Of a stretch of DNA of 64,000 nucleotides, positions 1 to 12,500 are shown in pieces. How positions within the stretch are numbered: position 1 is the stretch's first letter; each line of letters begins with the position of its first letter. This DNA comes from Dipodascopsis uninucleata var. uninucleata (Eukaryota; Ascomycota; Lipomycetes; Lipomycetales; Lipomycetaceae): the NCBI GenBank assembly GCA_030568195.1, contig JAJLTO010000006.1, positions 310,001 to 374,000 of the forward strand, written 5' to 3'. The position numbers and the translations under genes are program-made. The notes below the pieces were generated by a model, which did not search any database, had not been told where the DNA came from, and saw only the letters and a list, made by a program, of their open reading frames with translations.

Positions 1-112
1 CTGTTCCCTCTGAGCTTTTTTATTAAAATAGGACAAGGAAAAGGAGCACCTGCTGCCACCAGACTTCTTTTCTTTCCGTATCATATCGTATTCACTGAAA
101 TTGCCAAAAGGC

Positions 113-1355
113 ATGGACTCACAGAACGCAAACCCTGCGACATTTTCATCTCGAAAGCTCAACGATATGCCGGCCGCCATGACAGATAGTCATTCCGTTT
201 CGAAAAGACTCCAGAATGAGTTGATGCAGTTGATGGTAAGTAGTAGATGAATGAACGGAAGGAGTAGAGGGTATATGTGGGGGGTGGAGGGGTTATGTCT
301 AGGCTGTCCATACGATCCAGCTGTATGTTTGTTGGAGTCGATGGCACTGCAGAATATCTGCCCTTAATAGATACGGGAGATATTTTTTATAAAAGTTATT
401 CAGTTGATGAATACCGGCATGTTTACTATTAGATTACGTTTCACGTACTCTAGTTTTTTGCCTTACGTCTGTATGATCTTAGAGAAAAGGGGGGTTACAG
501 ATTGATGCGGTTACGGTGTACTGCAATTACTCTTTATGACTACATCTTTAGTGTCTTCTGTAGAAAAAGAGTTCGAAACAAAGATCACTGATAAAGTCGT
601 TTTTTCCATGGACTGGAAGTGAAAATGATTGGAATTATATGACGGGGAAAAATTGTTTGGAGAGTTAATCAGTGTTGTCGTTGTTAATACTTATTGCTAT
701 AGATGTCTAGCATTCCAGGAATCAGTGCATTCCCAGTATCAGATTCAAACCTATGTCAATGGACAGGGACCATATCTGGTCCCGAGGGAACTGTAAGTAT
801 TAAGTTTTTAGTGTCACTGTCTATGTCGTATGTTACGCTACTTGTGATAGAATCAATTTGCGATGCAAACATTTTCGTTGTTTTATCTTGTGACACTACA
901 AAAATTTCATGAAACACATTTTGATTAACATAACCCGTCTATCTGTATAGTATTATGAGGGTCTAACATACAAAATATCGATGACATTTCCTCCAAATTA
1001 TCCTTATCGAGCACCAATTATTCGATTTGTCTCTCCGATGTGGCATCCTAATGTCGATATGTCTGGTGGCATTTGTCTCGACATTTTGAAGGACAAATGG
1101 TCTGCTATTTACAATGTCCAGACTATATTACTTAGCTTGCAATCATTATTAGGCGAGCCAAACAATGCATCGCCCCTAAATGCTCAGTAAGTAATGAAAA
1201 AATCTTACCTTACGAGGAATTTGAAATTCCTTGATCTAGTTGTTAATGCTCGTTAATTTAGAGCCGCCGAATTATGGGATTCGAATCCAACAGAATATAA
1301 GCGATTAATGATGAGCCATTATAAAGAGATCGACGAACTCAACGATACGGACTAA
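113..1355 (+). CDS. UBC11: Ubiquitin-conjugating enzyme E2 of the UBE2C/Ubc11 (APC/C) class
   Basis: Four exons: 113-235, 703-792, 951-1186 and 1262-1355. All junctions are GT-AG and keep frame, giving 180 aa. The protein follows human UBE2C closely: an N-terminal tail, then [19 protein letters not shown], the PNYPYRAP turn and the catalytic cysteine in [36 protein letters not shown] and a short C-terminal tail complete the fold. In this family the E2 works with the anaphase-promoting complex to ubiquitinate cyclins and securin. The start at 113 is chosen because it gives the UBE2C-like N-terminal extension of about 35 residues before the core. Intron 1 (467 bp) is long for this locus. The gene converges on the IES4-like gene. 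Identification is firm; the exact N-terminus is less certain. Confidence 0.93.
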
Positions 1356-2278
1356 AGTCTTGATTTTTGTGTATAATGAGAAGCAAGACAATTTGAAAGC
1401 AAACAAAATAGGGTGAACGATAGTAAAAAGAATACGAGCATTTAATAGTAATATCCATTCTCTTTTATATATGATTCACAGACTAAGCTTGGGAGAGTGA
1501 GATTGATGTATCCGTAGAGTAGACATTTTCTTGTTAAATCTTTTTCTTCACTTTTTAATAACTTGATTTTATCTTTATATTTTATAATTGTTTTTACTTT
1601 TTCTATTTAACAGTGCTTAAGCACTCACTCATTCCGCAGGGTTTCATCAAAGAAAAAGTATCAGCAGCTCATTTCAGTTCAACAAGACAGACGCACACGA
1701 CTTTCAGTCAACGGAGATATGTCAAATGTTGTAATATAATCAGATATATATACAAAAGGAGATTCCCGAATACCAAACGATTTAATTGGATTGTGGTCGT
1801 GTCCTCGTTTTCTTTTTCTTATGCGCCTTACTCTTATTTTATTGTTACTTAGTGCTTTGTCTTCTCTTCGTTTAACGCTCTTGATGTATATATCGGACCT
1901 TTCCTTCTCTTTCGATGGTGTATTGTTTCATGCTGCTTATCTTTTATATGATTCCTTGTTTTGTCAATCGTATGTATTTGTTGTTATATGTCATCAAATC
2001 ACATTTTCTTTATTTTCAACTACTTGCATATAAAATGTTCTGTAGCAGATAGTACTGTAAAACACCATAATGGCGGAATTCGAGGGCATAAGTACTTATA
2101 GTACGACTTTTAGACGAAAGACAAGACTAAATAATTCTATATATACCATAACATAGTAGACTATGGCTGAGTTATAGACGTGAAACATTTCATATCTATT
2201 GATCTAATTGGTGTTGATAATATAGAATTTGAGCTATACATGTGACATTAACATTTGAAAGAGAATAGAAACATTAGA
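1356..2278. other. Intergenic, convergent 3' flanks
   Basis: AT-rich stretch between the stops of two converging genes. Short open frames occur on the + strand (about 1613-2033), but they are T-rich, overlap one another and resemble no protein. I see no RNA gene or repeat. Confidence 0.6.
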
Positions 2279-3435
2279 TTATTCAAATTCTGGTAAAGAG
2301 GATCTGAGTAAAATAGCGGGAAATCGCCTTGGTCCTGCCGGAACTGATTCTTCATCTCTCTTCTTTTCTTTATCCTTCACGTCTTTATCCTTTTCCTTTT
2401 CCTTTCCGTCCTTCTTAAGAGATGGTATAGTAATGGTCAATGGAGGTGGTGCAGGAGGAGGTGCTAATGCAGAAGTTGACAATTGTTCTAGCGAATCTGG
2501 TAGCTGAGAAGTTGCACTTGTTAAATCACCCGTAGCGTTATCTTGAATGCCGACACTAACAGAAGCAATTTTGTCCCCAGCTTGAAAGGCAACATCAGTA
2601 TTTGATGTCGATACTTCATCTTTTAAATTTATTTCTCTACCATTAGCATCTTTTTCTTGCTCGGTCTTAGAACCCTCATTAACAATTGCCTTTGCAGATG
2701 CATCTTCAGCTTTCGCTTTGTCAGACTTTCCCTTATTAGCCGTTTTCTCAAGTGCTGCCTTTTCATCTTCTGTTAATTCTCGGGGACCTCCATACCATGT
2801 ATCTACAGACCATTCAAAACCGGTAAAGCTTTTAAGTTCAAACGGTATTTTCTTCCACTTTCTGCATGGCTTTCCACTTCGGTCAAGTGCTCGCAATTGA
2901 GCATTGATGCTACCCTGATTAGCCTTCGGTCCTAGTTTTGAGTGTGATGCGTGATGACTAGGCGTACCGGATGGTCCTGGTGTATCTGCTGAGCCTGATT
3001 GTCCATTAATCCTGTTCGCTGAGGTACCAGAAGCAGGTGTTCCAGAAATACTGCCCATAGTGGCAGCTGAAAGTGTTCTAGTAGCTGAATCCGATCCTAG
3101 TATCGCCGGAGACGAAGGAGCCACATTAATTCTAATGTACATAAGTATATGTATTAGTAGCAATTCTTCAGTAAAATAGATTTATATACACTAAATTAAA
3201 AAAACAGATGATTTATAGAATATCAATAAGAGCAAACTTACTTTCTCTTTTTTGCAGTGCCATTGAAGTTATCGTCGTTTTCACTAGGCTTATGTTTACG
3301 ACTTGACCAGTTAGACTGTTCTAGTCCTGAAAGAGTATCTGAATCCTCTGCAATTACAGAAGTAGGCGGAGGAGAAGAGGCCATCATCATCGGTGACGAT
3401 GGTAACAGAGCCTGTGATGTATCGAGTTCTGACAT
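2279..3435 (-). CDS. IES4: INO80 chromatin-remodelling complex subunit Ies4-like
   Basis: Two exons on the minus strand, 3435-3242 and 3131-2279, joined with a split lysine codon (TAKKRK then INVAPSSP), giving 348 aa. A conserved block at about residues 155-200 contains KLGPKANQGSINAQLRALD followed by RKWKKIPFELKSFTGFEW. This matches the fungal Ies4 signature. The rest is low-complexity: an N-terminal Ser/Pro-rich segment with a KRKINV basic patch, and a Lys/Glu/Asp-rich charged tail. Ies4 is a small fungal INO80 subunit linked to checkpoint signalling in budding yeast. The protein here is about three times longer than the yeast one, as in other filamentous fungi. The start is taken at MSELDTSQ (3435) because the open frame upstream looks non-coding. 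It is divergent from the GID1-like gene. Confidence 0.8.
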
Positions 3436-4037
3436 TATTATACTATCGGTGACTTGCCACGGAAGTCGCGTGAATTCTCCTGGAAGCGACAATCTAATCT
3501 GTGTGCGCTTCGAAGTTGTACTTAGACCACAAGTTCTGTCTGATCTACTTTCACCTATGTGCTCGTGTGAGAGCAAGCAGAATATTTTCACAGAGATACT
3601 CTGGTTTGAGGAACAAGACCGTTTTATATCTGGTTTCGTATACTCAATAGAGAAAATAATATTGCTCGATTCAGCTCCTCTTACTCATGTTGCTGCCATA
3701 TTTATTGTTGTCCCATAGCCCATCAAACTCATGAGCTCAAATGGCATGGCCTCCACTATAGACATATGTGGTACTAAGCGGTAAAACGTTATGCATATAT
3801 GGTTGGAAATGCACGTATATTAATATTATATGGTGACTACAGTCTGGCTTACATATCAACTTGCATTCCTCTACGCTTACTCTCCTCTACCTCACTGAAA
3901 CTAGTTTGTTAAAAGAGAATAGTTCCTTGATCTTCTATAAAAAAGCAAAACTATAGATTTATTTGGTAACTGTAAAGCACATAGTTCCGAGTTATACAGG
4001 CTTGAAGAATTACGATCAAGTCTGACTGCTTTATCTA
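3436..4037. promoter_or_regulatory. Divergent promoter region IES4/GID1
   Basis: About 600 bp between two divergent starts, so it should hold both promoters. No recognisable operator or strong TATA box stands out. The - strand open frame extending into it is upstream of the likely IES4 start. Confidence 0.5.
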
Positions 4038-6067
4038 ATGGCGGCAAGATTCTCGTATAACTACGCTCCATTTGCGCGATCCGAGAGTAACAGCAGTGGT
4101 AGTAGCACTGCCGCCTTGGGTGATACAGCAGGCAGATTTTCGCCTCAGAGACGCTGGCTAGACTATAGTAGACAAGATAGAGAGACGGATCGTAATAGTG
4201 AAATCAGATCCATTAAGAGCTCATCTCACAAGTTTGATTCGAAGGCATACATGGCTCAAGAGTTCTTTCTGCCAGATTATCTGGCATGTACGTGCTATGC
4301 GGATTGTATAGCCAACTCACTTAACCACGGCCATCTCAATACATCATCTACAGACACATTTGGACATTCAGCTACAAGTAGAGATCGAAATGTTCAGAGC
4401 AGTGAAGGTACAAAAATTGTTCATTTACCCGCTCCCCACGCTGTGTTTTCGTTATCTGGGACCTCCACATCAAGCAGTGGTGATCTTATACACGAATCTG
4501 ATGGAGGTGACTCCACATTTAAGACATCACATAACAGTATTCCACTTCTTCCATCATGCTGGTCACCAGAAGACGTTTCGCAATACATGGAACTTACAGG
4601 GGATATGCTGGAGGTCAGATTTGCAGGCAATAATGCAAAAACTGCCGATCAAGAGGCAGCTGCAGTGAGGGCTAATAATCCTATTCCTCCTCAGTGTGGA
4701 CTTTTTTATTTCGAGATAGAAATCCTCTCACGCGGTAAAGATGGGTATGTGACTTTCTCACTAAATATTTGACCATTCTTGTTGCTTATTAACATCCAAT
4801 TTAAAGATTCATCGGGATTGGTTTCTGCGGTCCAAAAGTTGCTCTAAACAAAATGCCTGGATGGGTACAAGATTCATGGGGCTATCATGGTGACGATGGA
4901 AACAGTTTTGCGTGTCAAAACAGTGGTAAGCCATATGGGCCACAGTTTTCTACAGGAGATATTATAGGTTGCGGAATAAATTTCAGAAATGGTACTTCTT
5001 TTTTCACAAAGAATGGTATATCCTTAGGAATTGCATTCAAGGATTTGAAAGGTACTCTATATCCTGCTCTTGGAATGAGAACTGTTGGGGAACAAATCCG
5101 TGCTAATTTCGGGCAGCGCCCTTTTGTATTTGATATTGAGAGTTATATGAGAGAGGAAAAGGCGAAAACTTATAAGCAGGTGAATGCGTTTCCTCCTCCT
5201 CTTGATCTATTGGGAACTGCCGACGGCACTAACGGCGATACTGCTATTGCTTCGGTTATTAACAAACTCATATCGTCCTATCTTGCGCATAATGGTTATG
5301 TCGATTCTGTTCGTGCTTTCTCCGAAGATATAAAGTGCGAGTCTAATGCTTTTGAGAGTGCGAAGATGACCGAAGGGAGTGACACCAACGATGGAGACAC
5401 TGTTTCTGAAGATCAAGAAGCGGTAAATAGACAACATATTCGAGCTGCAGTCTTAGAAGGTAATATTGATCGTGCTCTGAAGTTGACGGATCTGTTTTAT
5501 CCCTCAGTTCTAAAAGAAAATCAAGACATTCTTTTTCAATTAAGATGCCGTAAATTTGTGGAAATGATGCGAACGCTTGCTATTTCTATGTCAGAGCCAA
5601 GCGATGATAGTATGGCTATTGATGACTTTAATTTATCTGAGTCTAATGACAAAGTTACAAATGATCAAAATGAAGATGAAGTTATGGACGATGTTGATGC
5701 GCCAGACAAAGAAAAGCAGGCTGAAGTTAACAAGTTGTTATCTGATGCACTTGCTTTTGGTCAGAAACTGCACTCATCATACTCATCTAACAGCCTGCCT
5801 GAAGTTCAGAAATCTCTTAACGATATATTTGCTTTAATGGCTTACAAAAATCCGATGGAATCTCCAATGGCTTATCTTCTGTCTGAGGAAGGAAGAGTTG
5901 CAGTTGCAGAGGAGCTAAACTCTGCTATTTTAGTCAGTCTTGGAAAGTCATCGGTTGCTCCTTTAGAGCGTTTAATTCAGCATACAACAATACTCATGCG
6001 TGAGCTTGCAGAGCAGGGCGGTCAGAGTGCATTTGTAAACGTACGACATGATTTCTTGTCGCCTTGA
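4038..6067 (+). CDS. GID1: SPRY-LisH-CTLH protein, GID/CTLH ubiquitin ligase subunit Gid1/RanBPM
   Basis: Two exons, 4038-4744 and 4807-6067; the joined frame reads RGKDGFIGIGFCGPKVALNKMPGW and encodes 655 aa. Domain order: Ser-rich N-terminus, SPRY (about 170-365, with FIGIGFC, YHGDDGN and FTKNG), LisH (about 380-411, INKLISSYLAHNGY) and CTLH (about 446-500, IRAAVLEGNIDRAL...CRKFVEMMR). A CRA-like helical C-terminus follows. This is the RanBPM/RanBP10/Vid30 architecture. The family forms the substrate-facing scaffold of the GID E3 ligase, which degrades gluconeogenic enzymes in yeast. The acidic loop between CTLH and CRA (VMDDVDAPDKEK) is common in fungal members. The 62-bp intron has a consensus GTATGT donor. 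Confidence 0.92.
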
Positions 6068-7688
6068 TTCATTGGTTGATGCATCTCAAGGCATATTTAG
6101 GATGGGCGTCTAGGTAAATATTTAATTGTTTTCTTCTTTTGATTTTGATTGCTTTTATATATTCGTCAGCCGACGCGTGCAGTATGAATTGGTTTTGGTT
6201 ATCCATATTATTATAATAATTAAATTACCATGTTTACGACTTATTCATTTCGTTTATTATCTACTCACGATTGAATAGTATATATAGTCCTAAACGTTCT
6301 AGCGTGTCATTTGAAGTTAGCGCTTAGTTTCATCCTTTTTATATTTTATTTCTACATTTTATTAATATTTTGTTCTTGCTCTTTATGTACGAGCTATACT
6401 CGAATTGCAGATGATTATTATCAGCTAGATAATAACTACATGTTTACTACGCTACGTCTTACTGTTGATCTAGATAAATCATACGAAATGTAGAGCTCAC
6501 GTGAATAAATGAAATGTATACAACTCAAATGTTTTCTAATGTAATAACCTTGAATTTAGCTTGAAAAATATTAATATTGGTATGAGACTACGGTAGATTT
6601 AGTAATCGAGGATAGAGTATAGAGAAGGAGAACCTATGAAGATTACTAGTTCTGTCTGACTTCGAGGTTGAAACTTATAGAGTGTTTATAGCATTTCTTA
6701 ATCTCATTTAACAACCAAATATGAACTCAAACGATATAAAAAATAAATCGAAATATAGATAAAAAAAAAAGCAGTAATTGGAGGAGCCCAGACAAAAGAG
6801 TTGAAAAATAACCAGCAGTATACTAACATGTCATTTCTAGTAGTCAGTGTACTCGATCAGTTTGTGTACATTTCGGCCTGTTTTATTCAGCTATAAATAC
6901 AAGTAAACAGGATATCTCTTTCAGAACCCGAGCGAAGTCATAAAATAGTTGCTTTAATATTCTGAGATTAACAAAACAAATAAAGCTCTGTAATAGCTTT
7001 CTGTAAAAAATATTTCAATAAACAAAAGCAATGTTATTAATTTCTTGAGCTCTGCAGACGTCAACTTATAAAAAGAGTACACGTCCATTGATTTCAGTTG
7101 TACATCAATTATACTGACAATATTTCAATGAGTCAATCAAACAAACGAGCGTACAATAAATATAGATATAAATTGACATTTTAAATCAAGATTATATAAT
7201 ATTACTGTCAAAATTAAAAATGTTATTGCTGTGGTATAGACTTCTAAATGTCTAATACCATCGATACTGTTGATTTATTATAAAATAGACCTCCACCTTC
7301 CGACCATTTGATTTCCCTTAAGTTTCAAATAAAATGTTAAACAAATTGTTAGCCTTCCCTAGATTTCCCTAAATCTTCCAACCAAGCGCTAAGTAAAATA
7401 TCCAAAAGAATTGAAATATGAAGAGAATTGTAAAAATAAACCAATTGAAAAAAAAGACAATGAAAAAAATCTGAAAGCCTGATGACAGATGAAACCAAGG
7501 CTACTCAATCCTAAACACCGAGATAGCAATGAATTAATAACACAAACCAATTGATATTATAAATACATGACTTCCTATAGTTGGAAGGCAATAATAACAC
7601 TATCGAGTAGAAATCCGTCTAGAAAATATATTTTGAATCGAATAAAACAAAAAAAGAGTCAAGCTAGAAAATTATCATATTTTTATAA
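6068..7688. other. Gene-free AT-rich interval
   Basis: A 1.6-kb interval between the converging GID1 and WC-2 genes. It is A/T-rich with several A-runs and no credible ORF, tRNA or repeat family. Long 3' untranslated regions would explain part of it. Confidence 0.55.
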
Positions 7689-9194
7689 TTACTTTAGAAC
7701 ATTCATCTTCTTCTTGAGACTCTTAGACCACCGAAGACCGCAGGCATTGCACAGTGTCTTTGGTCCTTGCGGGCCTTTTCGCCACTCTGGACTATCTAAA
7801 GTCCCACACTCTGTGCATACATATTCTTTGTCATCTGACAGTCGTGGCTTTTTTAAAGCTTTCACTTCGAGAGGTGCATTAACTCGTGATATAGACTTGT
7901 TGCCCTTAATGTCTTTTTGATTCAACACAGGGACAAAATATGATGAAGAAACTGTATAAGAAAGATTACCGTCGCTATTGCTGATTTGGCCATCACCGCT
8001 CTTAGAAAGAGACTTCGGTGAGACAAGCATTCCGCCAGATAAATCACCATTAACACTTGCGGCATATTCTTCAGAAGAGTGACGCCTGATCAAATTTTCG
8101 TTTGATATTCCTTCATAATCGGCCATAGTATAATTGTGATTTGTAGAAGCTGCCATACCTGACTCAGGATTAAAGGAAGGAAGCCGAGAAGGTGGAGCCC
8201 CTGCCTTGATATTACCAATTAGATGCTTCATTCTAATATTATCAATTTTGTATTCTAAGAACGAGTCAATCATATAATTTGACTGTAGCTGATATGGTCG
8301 CGCTGTCAAGAAAAAGCATTTGCATTCCGAATGCATGGGAACAGGACTATGACAGTACGAGCTATCAGTAACATTCGCGGTGCGACTATCATCTGATTGA
8401 TCATTTGCTGATTCACTTGTGTTAAATTGTGCTCTTCCCACCACTTCCATGAGTAATTCAGTTCCATCTCTCTTCTTAAATCTCAAGAAAAGTCTCACTT
8501 CACCAAGAGACCTACCGGTCATACCACTTTCAGCAGCACCATTTAATTCCTTCGTAAAATATTCACAGTCATCGGCAACCACTATGTCTACCACAAACTT
8601 CCCAACAAATTGCTGACGCGTAAATCCAAGATGTGTCGTCACAGACGGCGAGCAATACATCACACGCCCGTAAGGCGAAAGGACAAACAGGAGATCAGGC
8701 TGCTGGTGGAGCAAACTCACCAGCTGATTGACTCGAGGATATGCACCTGAATTCTGTGTTGATCCAGGCCCATTGAACGCTAAATTACTAGATTTTCCAT
8801 TCATAGACTCTGATTTTGAGCTTTTCGCACCCACTACTGATGTTGCCGTGGCTCGCCGCTCCTTGTTTGTAATCACAGGTTCTGGAGACTCGCCGACTGC
8901 AACTGAAGATAGCGTCATATTTGATCCATCTATACTCTGCAATCCATCACTACCATCCCCCAATCCGTCACTGATAAGCTGTGAATCACCAAAAAGTAGA
9001 TCTGGAGCCGCCAGATCAAAAGATATTTGTGCTGTATCTCCATCCTCATCTTCGGTTCCTAGATCGTATAGCTGACGAGGTCGCTGCATATCCAGGTAGC
9101 CCATTCCACTCTCCGAGGTTGACGAAAGCATGGTATCTAGATCCAGGCCTAACACACCACCAGCCATATCACCGGCATAGTTACCGGTTTCCAT
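7689..9194 (-). CDS. WC-2: White-collar-2 type PAS/GATA transcription factor
   Basis: Uninterrupted 501-aa frame. A PAS domain lies at about 155-260 (NQLVSLLHQQPDLLFVLSP, YCSPSVTTHLGFT, LGEVRLFLRFKKRDGTELLMEV). A single C-terminal GATA zinc finger (Cys460, 463, 482, 485) has the 18-residue loop and RKGPQGPKTLCNACGLRW that mark the WC-2 class. The N-terminus is acidic and Ser-rich, suitable for activation. In Neurospora WC-2 pairs with the photoreceptor WC-1 to switch on light-responsive genes and drive the clock. There is no flavin-binding LOV motif (NCRFLQ) here, so this is the non-photoreceptor partner. WC-1 is not in the window. The finger lies at the extreme C-terminus, with only 16 residues after its last cysteine. 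Confidence 0.9.
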   Translation of the reverse strand: METGNYAGDMAGGVLGLDLDTMLSSTSESGMGYLDMQRPRQLYDLGTEDEDGDTAQISFDLAAPDLLFGDSQLISDGLGDGSDGLQSIDGSNMTLSSVAVGESPEPVITNKERRATATSVVGAKSSKSESMNGKSSNLAFNGPGSTQNSGAYPRVNQLVSLLHQQPDLLFVLSPYGRVMYCSPSVTTHLGFTRQQFVGKFVVDIVVADDCEYFTKELNGAAESGMTGRSLGEVRLFLRFKKRDGTELLMEVVGRAQFNTSESANDQSDDSRTANVTDSSYCHSPVPMHSECKCFFLTARPYQLQSNYMIDSFLEYKIDNIRMKHLIGNIKAGAPPSRLPSFNPESGMAASTNHNYTMADYEGISNENLIRRHSSEEYAASVNGDLSGGMLVSPKSLSKSGDGQISNSDGNLSYTVSSSYFVPVLNQKDIKGNKSISRVNAPLEVKALKKPRLSDDKEYVCTECGTLDSPEWRKGPQGPKTLCNACGLRWSKSLKKKMNVLK

Positions 9195-9517
9195 TTCAGT
9201 CGATATATTCCCGTTGCTTTATCTATTAAATCTCTCTCTGAGATATAAGAGCTTCACTAGGTTAAAGAAAGAAAAGGGCCTTAATGGAGCTGTGTTGAGG
9301 TCGGTTTGCCTCGACCCCCGCACCCTCTAATTATGTAGGAAAGTATTTCTTGTTTATACCATAAAGGCAATATATGTGATGTTCACGACGCCTACGCACC
9401 TCAAAACCACTATATGAAAACAAGACGCGAGGTCTCAATGAGCAAATACTAGTAGTCTAGGATAATCTTTAGCTAGACCTTTGAATCGCTCGATATAAAT
9501 AAAATTATAGGGACAGA
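9195..9517. promoter_or_regulatory. Divergent promoter region WC-2/RAD50
   Basis: About 320 bp separate the WC-2 start from the first RAD50 coding bases, so regulatory sequence is probably shared. No clear TATA box or light-response element is visible. Confidence 0.45.
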
Positions 9518-12500
9518 ATGTATGATTTCATGTTTTGCACAGATTATAGTCGTTTCTTTGGCTAACTATATGGACGCGTCGCATGTCAAATCCTTAGGTC
9601 AAGTATTCATAAAGTAAGCAAAGTTAATGATCTTACAAGCGGAATAATGAAATCTATATAGATCCGCAGGCGACTGACACTGAATAGCTTTCAATACAAG
9701 GTATTCGATCGTTTGATAACAGTGAACGTGAGACGATACATTTCTATTCGCCATTAACTCTGATAGTAGGCCACAATGGCTCTGGAAAAACGGTATGATC
9801 GTGCTAATTATGCCAGTCGATTATTCAAACTAGTCGGGCTGCCTTTTTGTGAACGGACTAGAGAAGTTGTATTACGAGAAAGATTTTTTTTTGCTAATTT
9901 ATTACTTTTTGAATTCGATTTTTAGACGATCATAGAATGCTTAAGATATGCTACTACGGGCGATCTACCGCCAAACAGTAAAGGTGGCGCTTTTATTCAC
10001 GATCCAAAGGTAAGCATGATATCTGTCCAGATCGCGATCGCTGATTAGCAGTAAGAGACTAAACCAGTTACTTACTTACATCTAGTTATGCGGTGAAAAA
10101 GAGGTTTTAGGCCAGATTAAACTGGGATTTACTTCGACTAATGGGGTGCAAATGATCTGCACTCGATCGATGCAGCTTACTATGAAAAAAACTGCCCGCA
10201 CGTTTAAGACGTTGGAGGGCCAGCTTTTAGCCACTCAGAACGGCCAGCGAGCTACCATCAGCACCAGATGTGCCGAGCTAGATGCGCAAATGCCCCAGTT
10301 TTTAGGAGCTTCTAAGGCAATTCTTGACTATGTAGTCTTCTGTCACCAAGAAGATAGTCTATGGCCCTTGTCGGAGCCTTCAGTGTTGAAGAAGCGCTTT
10401 GACGAAATTTTTGAGGCACTCAGATATACGAAGGCCCTAGATACCATCAAGGCACTACGGAAAGAGCAGACTGTCGATATCAAATTTTTGAATCAAACAG
10501 TAGATCATCTTAAAAATGATAAAGACAGGGCAGACAAGATAAGATCTCGAATGAATCAGCTTCAAAATGACATGAGGCAGTATAAAGAGGATGCCGCTAT
10601 GATACATGAAGAGATGAAGAGAGTGACTGAAGAATCAGATGCGCTTTTTCAGTCCTCGCATGAATTTGAGCGTGTTTTGATAGAGCTGGAACAGAGAATG
10701 AGCACTCGATCGGCACTGATCGAGCAAATGACTTCTTTAGAACAGACCATAGAGATTGTACAGGATAGTGATGATGCCTTGCAAGCTCAATATGAGGCTT
10801 TTGAGAAGCATATGGATCTTCAAAAGAGTGAGCTTGTACAAATTCAATCCGATATTGAGACCAAGAAACAGATGTTAATGAGATTACGCGCCGAGCAGTC
10901 TGACGCTTTAGTGAAGGAAGGAAAACTCAACGCAGAGGCAGATGCTCAGAAACAGAGAATTGCTCGTCGCCAGGAACTAGCAAAGTCAATAAGCAGAATA
11001 TATAATATAGCTGGATATGATATGATATTAGACGATCGACAGATATCTGAATTTTATGAGAAACTCAAGCAGACTGTTAGGTCATATCAAGAAACACTCA
11101 AAGCAGTCAAACGTGATAGTGTATTAGAAATCGATAAATGTCAAAAGGTGATCCAGAAATTAAAAGGTGACAAGTCAAAATTTTCAGCACAACTCACTAT
11201 GGAGAAGGACAGCATAAAAAAGGAGCGGGGAGAAGCCACAAAAATTCAGAACGAAGCACAAAAAATAGCTACATCTCAAGAGGATATCGAGTTTTTGCAA
11301 CGTGAACTGCAGAGGCAAGAACAGTTACTGGAAGAACTAGTCACTGAATTTGAATCAAAAAAGTTTTCTGAAGTTCAAAATGACCTTGACCTGCAAATTA
11401 GTACTATGGAAAGGAGCCTTGAAAAGATCAATGACGATATAACTACTTCTAATAAGCAAGCGGATATGAGAGCTAAACTTGCAATTCTTCAAGAAGAGTT
11501 AAGCAAAAAAGAAAGAGATATTGAGAGAATTATTTCAAGTAATTGCGTAAAGTTCAAGTCTTTAACTGGCGGCGAACTCAATCCTGATACCATTGAAGAT
11601 ATATTTACTTCTACGAAAGAGAAAGCCAACGATAAGATGAAGGATATTATTGTGAAGAAAGATGATATATCGAAAGAACTTTCGAAGCTGGATACTAAGA
11701 TCACTCTTGCAAACGATCACTTAAAATCTATGAGAGAGAAAAAAGAAGCAGTATTAGCCCAGTATTCTGAGATAATAGAAGGTAGCGTGGACGAATACAA
11801 TGATAAGATTCTAGAGCTGGAAGATCGTATAGGCGAGGTAGCAGATGAGTATTCGAATAGACGATTTGTTGAACGTTATTATGATCGTGCAATTAAACTC
11901 GCTAATCAGAGTCATCAATGTGCATTATGTAACAGGGATTTTGATGAAGATGAGAATGCAAGCGACGATGATGCTGTTAACCAGATGTCGGCTAAAAACT
12001 TCATAGAACTGATGAAAAAGCGAATAAGAGACTTGCCGAAATCTGAGGATGAACTAGAGCAAGAAATATCCGAGATGAAGTATGATCTTGAACGCTTAAG
12101 GTCATTAGCCCCGCAAGTCATATTCATTAAAGAGAGCGATACTCTGATCCCGAAATCGGAGAAAGATTTAGAAGCGTTGAAGTCTCAGTTTAACAGTGTT
12201 CGCGATAGGTTGGAAGAGGCGACGATTGAAGAGTCAGAACAGAAGCTTGCAATAAGCGAAATAGAAAATCTGCGCTATGTTTCTGATAATATAAGACGGG
12301 GTTTGGAAGATTTGGGTATTCTCAAAGACCGCATCAAGAGTGTATCTCAAGAAGTTAATGGAGCAGGTGTCAATCGTACGCTTGAAGATATGGAAACAGA
12401 AAGATTATCAATTACGGACAATATTTCTAAGCTACGTAGAAAGTTGCATGATCTTAGCGAGTCAAAAGATATGATACGATCCCGAATTTCGGTTCAAGAA

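Noticed and set aside
1613-2033. Two overlapping frames downstream of UBC11
   Set aside because: Phe/Leu/Tyr-rich translations of T-rich 3' flank; no family similarity.
9701-9722. A GT...AG pair that could be a 22-nt intron in RAD50
   Set aside because: Reading straight through gives [20 protein letters not shown], which matches Rad50; removing it breaks the homology.
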